NCBI GenBank assembly: GCA_963277665.1
Contig: OY728152.1
Location: 1,182,354,357 to 1,182,418,356 of the forward strand
Length of the DNA: 64,000 nucleotides
From: Viscum album
Lineage: Eukaryota > Streptophyta > Magnoliopsida > Santalales > Viscaceae
Direction of reading: 5' to 3'
Part shown: one piece after another, positions 49,111 to 60,174 of the stretch
How positions within the stretch are numbered: the first letter of the stretch is position 1
How the letters are laid out: every line of letters begins with the position of its first letter
Notes under the pieces: model-generated
What the model saw: only the letters and a program-made list of their open reading frames with translations
Told to the model about the DNA's origin: nothing
The model's database searches: none
Translations under genes and position numbers: made by a program

Positions 49111-50391
49111 TGTGGACATGGTTGTTCATCTTTGTGTTCATTTTAGATTGTCAATGAATGATAAATCATTCATATAAGGTGTTAAAAAAAGCAAGCATCT
49201 ATAATGATGAGATATCAAGTCAAACAATGTATATTACACTATAAATATTGCATGAATGACAATTGATTAATAAATTATCATATTTATCATGGATTTACGT
49301 AACATATTACAAGACACTATTCATATACATTAGGTAAGGTCTCTTAAACTGAATAAGAAAGAGGCATGTATGGTCAGATACAACTTATATATTTAATTTA
49401 ATTGAATTATATAGAATTTAAACATTAAAATAAACATTATTCTCAAATTTACAAATTAAAAATATTCTAGTAATGTTGATCCTTAAATATCAATCAATAA
49501 ATATTCAAGTAAATAAAGTAATGGTTTAAATTAATCTATTTTTTATTATTCACTAGATAATGAGTAAATATTTATTTATTCACATGTTTTGTGAATAAAA
49601 TACAAAAATTATTTATTTTTTTAGATGAATAAAAATTTAAATATTTATATTCTAGTTTAGTGAATTTATATTCATTTAATTATTTATTTAATCATATTTA
49701 TTTATAAAATATTTTATTATTCAAGTTTTGATAAATTCAATGAAGGATTAATGAGATGATTTAATGACCCCACCAAAATGATATTTTTTTAATATACCTT
49801 AATTAAATATTAGTCAATTTATAATAAAAATAATATATAAACAATGAAATATCTTTGGAAACTATTATTGTTATAACTAGTATTTTTAATATTTTACTTG
49901 GATAATTTATTTGAATAAAAATATTATAGTGGGACATTAGAAAATTACTTAATATTACACCTGAGTGTAAATTCAACCTTTTAACATTTTTATTTGAGAG
50001 GGAAATTATGTACAATGAATAAACACTTGGGAATTATTTCAAACCCAATGGAGAAGACATCCTACACTCTTAATCTCTGAAAAAATGAGTAAACAAGAGA
50101 ACCCAAAGTTTTGATCAATGATGAACAACATAAAGCTTATAGTTTCTCCACATGAGAACTAGAAATACTAAGAGATTTTTTGGGAGATTCATGGGGGCCT
50201 AGTGGATACACCTAAAGGATACCTCACTTATCTTCTAATAAATGATGAAAATGAGACAAGAGTATCATAAACAATTATTTGAGAATAATTATCACATTTA
50301 AGGAAAATAATATTAAACATGAACTCTAAATTAATTTTGAGAGTTCCTATATAGGATATTATGGGTCTTTAATATTCATCTTCCTTGATTT
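49111..50391. other. A+T-rich DNA flanking the CACTA element
   Basis: No gene recognised. On the minus strand 50050-50391 contains CCTATATAGGAACTC, a possible TATA region of an LTR that would continue at 57143 if the CACTA element were absent. The open frame 49803-50015 (minus) is low-complexity. Confidence 0.35.
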
Positions 50392-50394
50392 ATC
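50392..50394. repeat. CACTA target-site duplication, left (ATC)
   Basis: ATC directly before CACTACAAAA; the same three bases follow the right end at 57140-57142. Three-base duplications are the rule for the CACTA superfamily. Confidence 0.85.
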
Positions 50395-50600
50395 CACTAC
50401 AAAATATTTCACTTTTTCCAACATGAACACATATGTTGGTAAAAGTGCATTTTCTGTTGGTAAAGCATTTTACCAACATATATGTCCATGTCACTGAAAT
50501 CTTGGTAAAACATCTGTTGCTAAACCCTTTTGTGATAGATAAAATAGATCTGTTGAAATTATAATAATACCAACAGATAATATATATATTGGTTACAGTG
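50395..50600 (+). repeat. CACTA left terminus and subterminal repeats
   Basis: Terminal CACTACAAAA followed by repeated TGTTGGTAAA, TTGGTAAAGC, TTTTACCAACATATA, CTTGGTAAAAC and CCAACAGATAAT units in direct and inverted orientation. Confidence 0.85.
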
Positions 50601-52067
50601 TTTAGAAACAGGTTTTGATGACAAATTTAACGGTTGGTAATAATATTAAAAATATAAAATATTTTTTTTATAAATTACATTTACATTCAAATTATAAATT
50701 CTTATTTTCATTAAAATTTAATGCCCCATTTATTAATTTATCATGTATAGTACATATGTTATAATTATTAAACCAAAGAATATTTTAACACGTTCTAAAT
50801 TATAGAAGAATTAATTTTATTAATAATGAAATTCATTATGAAAAGAACCTATGGGATCCCCACTGGGATCAATCTTGGACAACCCTTCCCAGCACTACCC
50901 CTGAGAGTTCTGTTCCATAATTATAACACTTGACAACCCTACCCACACCCCCACCACATTGGATCTCCCCCAATAGGATAAACTACCCCAGCAACTCCAA
51001 CCCATCATTGCCAGCGACACCAGCACCAGACCATCCATGTCAGCTCCATCACCTTCCCATCCATGCCTTCATAAACCTCATTGATGCCATATCTTGTCTA
51101 TTCCAGCTCATCCAACTCTATCCCCATTCATGCCATCCCCATTCTATGATATCTCTTTCTCCAGCTCCTACCGATATATGCTGGCTCTAGTTTATGCCTG
51201 CTCCAGCACCAACCCCGTCCAAAGTAGGACCAACCTATGCATAAACAGGTCAAAAAACAGATGAACAAATACCTCATATGGATTTGAGGGAGGTACCAGT
51301 ACATTAGATAGAAATATATTACACCATAAGGATAAAGGTAGTGCCTTCACAAAAAGGAATAAACAATTGTGTTGAACTTCCTTTTTACTTTCAACAGAGA
51401 GTATACCTACACAACTTGGATATAAAATTCAAATATAGCCTTTTATCTAACAAATAATTCATTAAATCAAGATGTGTAACATAAAATGAAACCAAAAATT
51501 TGTCAAGAAATACAAGTAAAAAGTAAAAATAAATTGAATAAAATAAAATACAAGAAGAACAATTTAGAGAAGGAAAAAAGCAATAAACAAAAAAGTAGAA
51601 GAGGGAAACTGGGGGAAAAGAATATAGAGGTAGTAAAATATACTAAATCTAAAGAAAAAATATGGTTCATGAAAAAATTAAAGAACATACATGATAAGAG
51701 AGGAAAAAATAATATACAATTTAAAATAATTTGAAGAAAAAAAACAAGCCAATTGAATGCCATATTGGATTTCTGATTGGGTAACATTTTGAGGGTGGGG
51801 GAAAAAGAGGGGAATGAGTAGTGACTCGTACATTGGTAAAGTTACAGTAAAAATATTCTCCATTGTGATCAGAAAACAAATACTGAAAAACTCAAGGAAC
51901 AAGTCATGTGACTCCAAATAAAAACCTCAAGAGAACAACATACATAGGTCCCCATCAATAAAATTGTTGAATATGTTTCATGGGATGATACTGGAGGATT
52001 CCACCTAGATTATTAGTAACTAAATTTGATTCTCGTTAATTCTGAATATAATGAACAACCTCTTTTA

Positions 52068-52080
52068 CCCCCCCCCCCCC
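52068..52080. repeat. Poly-C run, 13 bases
   Basis: A homopolymer C tract followed by AGGGGGACC inside the CACTA interior. Confidence 0.9.
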
Positions 52081-53079
52081 AGGGGGACCTTCTTCCTCAT
52101 CTTCTACTTTGTTCTCCTGAATCCAATTTTTATCAAGGCTATTTTAATTACGTAGTTTTATTCTATCCTACTAATTTATCATCTAATTTTCATTCTAATC
52201 CCATAAACCATAATTGTAAAGATAAAAATAAACAACTTACTGATTTTTAAAGGAATGTGTACAAAAATGTGACTAATTCAAAACAATTAATAAATTAACG
52301 GTAGGAAAAGCACAATAGAATATAAAACCATGATCCAAAGACACATCCATAAAATAATGAAGGACAATAAAAAAAACTAAAATTTCATGAGTTGAGGAAG
52401 TATCTTAGTGGTCAGATTCTACAAGCAACATATTCTACCTGCCCTCAAATAAAATGAAATGTACTTGTACACCTTGCAACTATAATTTCATAAAAGAACC
52501 TGAGAATCAAGGAATAGAAAACAAGACTTACAATGATGGGTCACGATACTCAATAGTTCACGAACCTAGATAATCCCTTCAACTGGAACATGAAAATGAA
52601 TTCCCACTCTACTAAAAATCACTATATTATTCAATTCCATATCAACAATGATGATGTGAAAACTAAAATAGATACCAGATTCCAAAGATAAATAAATGAG
52701 AACTATAAAATAGATTCTAGATTCAGGATTTCACACATAGTCCATGGGTAAAATCAAGGAAGAAGCCAAACAGTGTTGCAAAGTGGAACACTAAGAAACC
52801 CATATAAAAAATATGTGAAGGGGAAGATTTCATGGACATCAAACACATTTTATTTATAACAAATAAAAATATGCACATGTATAGAAATATTCCCTCTACC
52901 CAATAATTGAATTATACTTTCTAATTACTCTCATCGAATTTAACTAGTGCACATTCTGGATTTCTAATTATTCTCTATATTAGGGTAATTGATTAATTTG
53001 GTGAAAGAGAGGTAAATGTACCTTTTTTCACGGTAAGCTTTTCTCATTACCTTCTAGTTGAGTAATGTTTTTCATTACT

Positions 53080-53250
53080 AATTCAACCATCTAATAAACT
53101 ATATAGGTACAAGTTCAGAAAGTATAATCCTGTGGGCAGGACATACAGCTTCTTCTTCATGGCCTCATACCACCCCTTATGAAGCTGGTAATGTTGCACC
53201 ACAGGTCAAACCATGTGGGCTTGGCCTTCGATACTCACGCTCTCCCTAAA
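53080..53250 (-). pseudogene. Possible captured exon of an unidentified gene inside the CACTA element
   Basis: On the minus strand, after a possible splice acceptor (CATTTTAG), one frame reads about 45 codons with a single stop. It includes VVQHYQLHKGWYEAMKKK and VLPTGLYFLNLY, a composition quite unlike the surrounding A+T-rich translation. I do not recognise the family. Base composition (locally higher G+C) also sets it apart. It may be an exon fragment captured like the CCT3 sequence. Confidence 0.35.
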
Positions 53251-53763
53251 ATGAAAATTCCATATTTCACAAATAGTACATAGATTCTATATTTCACACA
53301 AACCATGAAACACAGCTACATTCTACTTAGATTGCACACCCGGGTGAGGGATCGATTTCATGAATGAACAAGGTATTAAAATATTGTTAGTGAGAACAAT
53401 AAAAAAGAATCCATATTTCGATCCAAGGCACTATAAGGAGGCATGGGGAATTAATATGTTAGTGAGAACACTAAAACAATAATGAGGAATCAATATATTA
53501 CCAAAAAAATTTAGTCATCACTAATCCCCACATTTAATGACCAACTAAGAATGATGCAACACCATCCGTCTCTTTATGATAGACATTATCAAGGAATACG
53601 CAGAATACTATATGTCCATGTCAACAAAAAAGACAAGTTTATTTTTTTTCACAAGAGGTAGAGGAATCTACTTGTAACAACAAAAGTAATAATCAAAATC
53701 ACTCCTGTGTTATTTTCATTTCTGGGCACATTGAATTTTTTTTTAATAAACCATTCTATTTTT

Positions 53764-54930
53764 ATGATACATGTAAATGTTAATGATCATGTTGTAATAC
53801 TTAGATTGGGGAACAGTTTCATAGGTACACAATTTACTAGCCAATTCACCGATCTCATATCAGATTTAGCACTCGAGGCTATGACAACAGTTGGAATGGA
53901 CCTTCGTCAAGGATTCCAAGATCTTGACATTATGTATATAAATGTTGAAAAATTATAGATTCCAATTAGATGATTTAAAGGTTCTTAAAGCTGTAATGTT
54001 CAACAAAGACTTTGTTACACTCATAAAAATGAGAAAAGACTTTCTTACTCGTGAAAAAATGATAAAAGGGCTATGAACCAGTGCATCCTTCTTCTTGATT
54101 TTCATCTACATTACAAGAATTTGGAGAACCAAATAAATGTTCAGTTAGTGAGATAAGATTCTTGGGGTGTATGAAAAATTAAAAGTACATTGAAAATCAT
54201 GACATACATATCCAAATGTTCATACCTGATTTTTCTATAAAACATAGAGGGTTGAGTGATTTGGTGCGCCATTACCTAAGCAAGTCTCGAGTGATTGTCA
54301 TCATATGATTTGGAAAAGAAGACAACAAGGTACTAAAGGCTTGTGGAAATTATTTTCATAATATACCAAATGTACATCATGAATCCTATGTGGGAACAAA
54401 AGATGGTATTTTTTAGGTCAAGTGCATAAGTGACTTGTTTTTTCTGTCATCATGGAGCATTCAGAGCTAAAATCATGCTTCATTAAAATGGGTGTTATCA
54501 ATGATTTTATAATTAAATTTTACATGAATTTTCATATTTTTATACCCCATGAATAAACATTCTCAAAAATCCAAATTTGATAACTGGTGCTAGTTTTACC
54601 ATGTATTTCTTTTTGAAGTAGAAGAGATCGTCTATTGGAGGCATTGAGGATGGGCCCTACAAAGAAAATTCTATTCCTTTTGAAGAATTACTCAGATCCC
54701 TAACACAAATAAGTGGTGATAATGTGATTAGGACTATGAATACCATACAAGAAATGAATTAAAAAAGTGATAATTCATGGATTGGAAAAGACATGCAAAC
54801 AGGTGTTAGTATGGGTGTCATTGATGACATGAATGAACACAAGATATGGGATTCTTATAACCAGAAGGAACAAAATACATGATATGCTTGTAAAAAAAAT
54901 ATGTTAAAAATAGATGGAACATAACAATTA
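53764..54930 (+). pseudogene. CCT3 (TCP-1 gamma chaperonin subunit) gene fragment carried by the CACTA element
   Basis: Segments in successive frames follow the CCT gamma protein in order. VNVNDHVVILRLGNSFIGTQ and FTSQFTDLISDLALEAMTTV are at 53773-53890, then LKVLKAVMFNKDFV (about 53975). CILLLDFHLHYKNLENQ is at about 54085. A zone near 54260-54440 fits LSDLxxHYLSK, DN-KACG and VGT-G-F. NILKNPNLITGAS is at about 54560. SSIGGIEDGPY leads to GDNVIRTMNTIQEMN, NSWIGKDMQTG and EHKIWDSYNQKEQ (54620-54875). The family has GTKFTSQFGDLIADLA, NVIRTMTALQGKH and KIWDxYNVKAQ. About 390 of the usual 555 residues are covered. The N-terminal ATPase part (GDGTT) is missing. There are no intron-sized gaps, but frameshifts and stops abound. 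Normal role: one of eight subunits of the cytosolic chaperonin that folds actin and tubulin. Confidence 0.85.
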
Positions 54931-56330
54931 TTTTCTAGGCTTGAATAATGTAATGCTTACCTGGTGAGTGCAGTGAATTAGAGCCTTAATGATTCCAATT
55001 CTCGGAAATCATAACACTATGACATAATCATCAAAAACCCCAATGAAAAAATTCATATAGGACATCTTCTATCATACTTACAAACCTGTCATCAGATGGA
55101 AATAAAAATAACTCTCCTCTAGCATCTACATCACTTCAATGTCCACCTCCAACGAACTGTGCATACAACCCCTAATTCCTAAAAGCACACTCACAAATGA
55201 GATAAAAATATCCCACAAAAAAAATAACTAAAAAATAAAATATAATATGAGAACAATGGTGTTACAATACTGATCTTTTCATCAGTCATCTACAGAGAAG
55301 AAGATTTCATCGTCCCTAATTCTTCACCACAAAGTGCCATATTTAACAAGAATAAGAAATCATAACATAACCAAAAATAAAAGAATCAACACGAATAAAA
55401 CCATGGAAACCAAATATGAAATTGGAATGAAATAAAAAAGTATAAAACATAAAAATCGGAATCACTATTAAGATTCACATTTTCTGTGACAACAAGAGGA
55501 GATCCACCTTCTTTTTCATCAATAAAATGTTAAACACATGATCCTCACCATGCACTGACCTGCCAAAAAATATAAATCTATTCTATAATCACTTCCATAT
55601 TCATTTTTTAGTGTATTATTTTTTACTCAAAAATCATGCGAACCATAAAAAAATAACCCAAAAGAGGGATCTAACCTCTAAAAATTATCTCATTCTACAA
55701 CCTTTGGTGACAAACAAAGAACCTACAATAAATAAAAACTTCATCACATCCACCCTCCAAATACATATGAAAAATCAAAACAATAGAAAAGACCTTACCA
55801 CCCTTCGCTAGTAGATAGAATTTTCATAGAGAAGAATTACATGTCCATTGAATCAAGATGGACACACCAAAAATACCCTGGGCTAGGAGACCCATCCGCA
55901 ATACCAAACTGGACGATCAAAGATGACACCTGAATCGACCCTTAATGATAGGGGGTAAATGATTGTTGAACTCAAAATAGACATACCCTAAAGGGAAACA
56001 GAGAAAGGGAAGATCAAATTCGGCATAGGGTCGATCCGAAATGATGGGGAATAATCCCTAAAAATAAATTACCAACAGAAACCTCAACAACATTGAATTC
56101 AAAATACAAGGATGACCCTACGCATCATCATAGTCAAGAAGAAGAACACATCGATGAACGCGAGAAAAGAGAGAACCATGAAAGAAGTGGAAATCCCTGG
56201 GAGGGAGACCCCTTAATGGGGAGAACAGTGATGAACATATTTTTTGAGTGAATAAAGAGATCATCGGTGCGGAGGCTGAAGGCGAAAAATAATTGGGGAG
56301 AAAGGAGGATCAAAGAAGAGATGGGGATTG
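54931..56330. other. CACTA interior right of the CCT3 fragment; no recognised gene
   Basis: Moderately A+T-rich sequence rising in G+C after 55850. The open frame 56134-56388 on the minus strand gives a Pro/Ser/Leu-rich peptide that is a translation of the G+C-rich repeat; it is not a recognised protein. Confidence 0.4.
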
Positions 56331-56530
56331 GGGGATACGATGGTGATGAGAGGCGAGGAAGAGAGGTGGGAGGTGAGGCGAGAGGCAAGGTGGAGAGGCG
56401 GTAGGCGAGGCGGGGTGGCGGGAGGCGGAGAGGTGGTAGGCGAGGTGGGGCGGCAAGAGGCAGGGTGGCAGGAGGCGAGGCGGGGCGGAGGAGGGAGGTG
56501 AGGCGGGGCGGTGGGGTAGTGGTGCTAGGA
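56330..56530. repeat. G+C-rich minisatellite (GAGGCGAGGCGGGGCGG-like)
   Basis: About 200 bp of irregular tandem units such as GAGGCGAGGCGGGG and AGGCGGAGAGGTGG, by far the most G+C-rich tract of the window and rich in CpG. It lies 600 bp inside the right CACTA end, near the place where plant CACTA elements often have a G+C-rich promoter or 5' leader. Confidence 0.85.
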
Positions 56531-56929
56531 AGACACGAGGATCAGGGGATTAGTGTTGTGTTTTTTAATAAAAATTATTTTAATATTTATGAAATAAATA
56601 ATATTGAAAAATATTAATACAATTAATAGTTAGAGAAAATTGAATAAAAAATATTGAAAAATATAAAATCATATAATATTTCAAAATAGTAGAAAACTGA
56701 AATCAATTGTAATATGTTTTTAATAAAAACCCATGAAAAAAATTACTTTGGTCATAAAAATAATATATATATATATATACATTATGTTTCTCATAATGTA
56801 TTATTGAAGAAAAACTTTTTTGGTACTATATGGTTTATTGTATCAATTAATATTGATGCCAGAATATTTTTTTGTAAGAGTCATTATTAATAATAGATTC
56901 ATGTGTTAGTAAAAAAACATTGGTATAAG

Positions 56930-57139
56930 TATGTTAAAACAATAGATTCAACTATTGGTAGATGATATATTGGTATGGAAAAACCAATACCAATAGATAT
57001 ATCTATTGGTAAATGTAATTGTTGGTATTAATAATTAATACCAATAAAACAAAATATATGTTGGTAATGCTCATTTTTACTGACAGATATATTATCTGTC
57101 AATAAATTTCTATTGGTATATGCCATTTTTTTTGTAGTG
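56930..57139 (-). repeat. CACTA right terminus and subterminal repeats
   Basis: Repeated ATTGGTA and its inverse TACCAATA (for example at 56955-57060), TGTTGGTAATG, and ACTGACAGATATATTATCTGTCAATA, ending in TTTTTTTTGTAGTG, the inverted form of CACTACAAAAAAAA. Confidence 0.85.
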
Positions 57140-57142
57140 ATC
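57140..57142. repeat. CACTA target-site duplication, right (ATC)
   Basis: ATC immediately after GTAGTG; identical to 50392-50394. Confidence 0.85.
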
Positions 57143-60100
57143 CTTAGAGAAAAATGAAAATATAAATTAGGGCCCCCAAAAACCGTATTCCCCATTCACT
57201 AAACTTTTTATGGGATATATAAAATGTTCTTGGAGTTTATAAAATTTTTCCCACCCAATTGAGATGATGTAAGCTTTCATATCATTATAATTTTAGTATC
57301 CCTGAACCAATTAGTCACTCAAACTGTGATATCGATCTGGGTAACACTACACTTAGTCTCATCTCCCCAAATTCCAATGGATTCCTATTAGCAGTGTGGG
57401 TTTAAAGAAGGAATTATGGGGAGGCTGTACTCTTGTGGTGATGATATTATAATGGTCTGAGTACATATAAAATTTTTTGGAAGAGAATACCCAACAGAAT
57501 CGAACCATAATCTCTAGTGGTGAAATAACATTAAATAAAAATAAATAGAGAATGAATAATTATATAAAAGAAAAAGAGAAATAAAAAATATCCATCGAAC
57601 CCCTTATAGAAACAAAAATAGAGCATTATTACAATATAGTTCATCCAGTGTAATATCCAGAAGGGGTCACCAATGCCTGACCATAGAAGCTACATATAAA
57701 TATAGTATGTTGATAAAGTTGAAAATAAAAAAAACTCTAAATGAGGTAGGAACATCAGGGCACCATTCCATCCATTGATGACAACTCAAATAATATCCAA
57801 CCCCATCACCCGAACACTTACCTGAAAAATAATGTAAAAAGTATGAACATGTCTTGAAGGAACATCATAGGGAGTGATAATGAGACATAGTAGGGTACCA
57901 AAAACTTGTTCATAACCAACATTTTTGTTTAAGAATATGTGTGGTATAATAAATAACAAATAATCACATGCGTAAAGTAGTCACGAACTTCCCTAGTTCT
58001 TAATAGCCAGTAATAATTCATCTCCTACCTTAGACAATTCCAGAATCACTGAATATGATAGGAACCATTACCCAGGGCCTAATGTATCCCATGATGTCAA
58101 TTAGTTAAAATTAACACATAATATTAAACACCAAATAAGTAACCCAACACCTCATTTCATCTGGAATCTCGTGTCCCAAATCAAATCACTAACATCGTAA
58201 CGGAACCCCAAAGAAAATTGAACCCTTATCTCTCGGACCCCTAGTAGATAGAACTAATCTATTTTATTCCTAACATACAGAGGTTCAATGATATCTATCC
58301 ACAAATAAAAAACCCTTCATACTCACAACATGATGTCCCGATGAATGAAAATCTCCTTCCTCTCAATATATTTTAAGCCCAATGGCCTCAATACATCAAT
58401 CATCACCCCCAAATGATAGCTACAACAAAATCTAACGAATGACCCTCACCATACATGGGGGTTTATAAGGAAAGAAACCCTAAACTATAAACATAAACCA
58501 CACTATCAGGGGCCAATACCCACTAAAGGGGTCAAAAACACATCATCACTGAGTCAAATTGTGTGCAGATGACTACAATCATTCATGGCCATTAAGGGTG
58601 AGACACAATGACCAAATTAGTACCTAATACACATTAAATAAGAAACCTTGTGCCTGTGGGACCACACCTATCAAGTATCATGTCCATTCCCTCCAATATC
58701 ATGGGCCATTGTCTCAAACTGATGGCCTCACCTCCTCAAAACTTTATCCACAATTCCCTATCCTTTGATTATACATCACTCAATAAATACAGGAAAATCC
58801 CTTGCAGATGACCAGGTCACATCAATCCTGATGGACATGACACTTCAATCCCTTAGGTCATGTAATTCATGATACAATTGATCAGATCCCATGAAACTCA
58901 TGAATTTCATATACTTCACTAAATTTTAGATAAGTAATTCAATATAAAATATTAACTCAATTAAATTGATATTATTATCCCAATTTAAATGAAAAACACA
59001 ACATAAATAATTAAATAATTCGTTGTAACATAATTTTACATCTCAGAATATATATGAAAATTCCAATAATATAATCATCCCACTAGTCCTAGCTACCCTA
59101 TGTGGTCTATGACCTCTAGCGCAGCTTCACAAATGATAATTTGGGTAGTGAATTCCCAAGCTAATCCCATAGGATCACATGATAAATTTAATATCATGAA
59201 ATCAAATTAAAAAAGGAATCACTCAATTACCCAATGGCGTGCTAAAATACACACCCCAAATAATCCAAAAAACAAGTAGAATGTTATGCAACATATAAAA
59301 TGGACTCATAGTGGTGGGGGAGTCCGTTATAACCTTTATCATATAGAAGTTTTGAAGAAATCATTATCTCTGTCGAATGCCTAGAATAGTAGGTTAAAAT
59401 AGATCGTTCAGATTTTGCATTTTGGGTGGTGAGTGGAAAAAGAAAAACGAATCATAGAACATGAGATACTCACCTAAATTGTTCCAACATAAATGATATC
59501 TTGCAGAATAGAGCATGGATGATGAAAATGGACCACAACCTAGGATTGGTGGAGAAAATAGATCCCCCTACTTCTGTACACAACCAAGAAAGAGAAAATA
59601 TGGAGGAAGGAAAGACATCGAGGGAGGGAAGAATATGTCATTTCACACATTTGTAAGGTGACATGGTTTGATCACATTAGTTTCCAAATATTATGTCAAT
59701 TGTGTGGGATAAAGTACATGAGTACTTCCTATATAGCTCTACCAGTGGGGCTTACCGCATGGTTTTTAGAAACCATGCACATATCATTAAATCGCTCAAT
59801 ACAAAAATACAAATACTTCTTGCATAGCCATGAAGGACATATTAAATTGTTTACCAAACAATTTGGTAGTAAAATAATAGGGAAAACACGTTTCTAGAAT
59901 AGGCCAAATTGTTTTACACTAATTGTGCACCTTGATTGGTAACTCCCATAATAGACCTTCAAGCCTCAAATTATCCTGAAACCCTTCTGAACACATGAGG
60001 GACTTTACATTAATTTAAACCCATCCATAAATATGATATTAGGTTTAAGAAACTCTCATAATTGAGTTTTGAGGAGTGAAAAGGAAATCGACAAACCCAC

Positions 60101-60161
60101 TAATTTGAAATTTGAAAATGGGAATGGGTTTTGACCTGATTCCGAAAACTAGGATGTTACA
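57143..60161 (-). repeat. 3' LTR of a minus-strand gypsy-like element (inner start clear, outer end uncertain)
   Basis: On the minus strand TGTAACATCCTAG starts at 60161 directly after a purine tract (ATGGTGGGGAGAT). The part from about 57260 to 58250 forms a diverged direct repeat with about 62800-63740, for example ATAATGGTCTGAG (57451 and 62991) and AATCACTGAATA (58044 and 63588), so the two are an LTR pair. A TATA-like CTATATAGG on the minus strand is at 59729. The true outer end may have been displaced by the CACTA insertion. Confidence 0.6.
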
Positions 60162-60174
60162 ATCTCCCCACCAT
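60162..60174 (-). other. Polypurine tract of the minus-strand element
   Basis: ATGGTGGGGAGAT on the minus strand directly before the TGTAACATCC LTR start. Confidence 0.6.

Larger units (their letters stand above)
50395..57139. mobile_element. CACTA (En/Spm-type) DNA transposon, non-autonomous, with captured gene sequence
   Basis: Left end CACTACAAAATATTTCAC and right end ...TTTTTTTGTAGTG form a terminal inverted repeat whose core is CACTACAAAA. A perfect 3-bp duplication ATC flanks it. Both subterminal regions are dense in short repeats of TTGGTAAA/TACCAACA and ATTGGTA/TACCAATA in both orientations, as in CACTA ends bound by the element's own protein. I see no transposase (TNPD-like) sequence. 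The 6.7 kb interior contains a CCT3-like fragment, another possible captured exon, a Pro/Ser-rich low-complexity part (50830-51250) and a G+C-rich minisatellite near the right end. Confidence 0.9.

Noticed and set aside
51503..51787. A 94-codon minus-strand open frame of Phe/Leu-rich sequence
   Set aside because: It is the complement of an A-rich, Lys-coding low-complexity tract inside the CACTA element; no protein features beyond composition.
56134..56388. Pro/Ser-rich minus-strand open frame near the CACTA right end
   Set aside because: A translation of the G+C-rich minisatellite; any frame of such repeats stays open.
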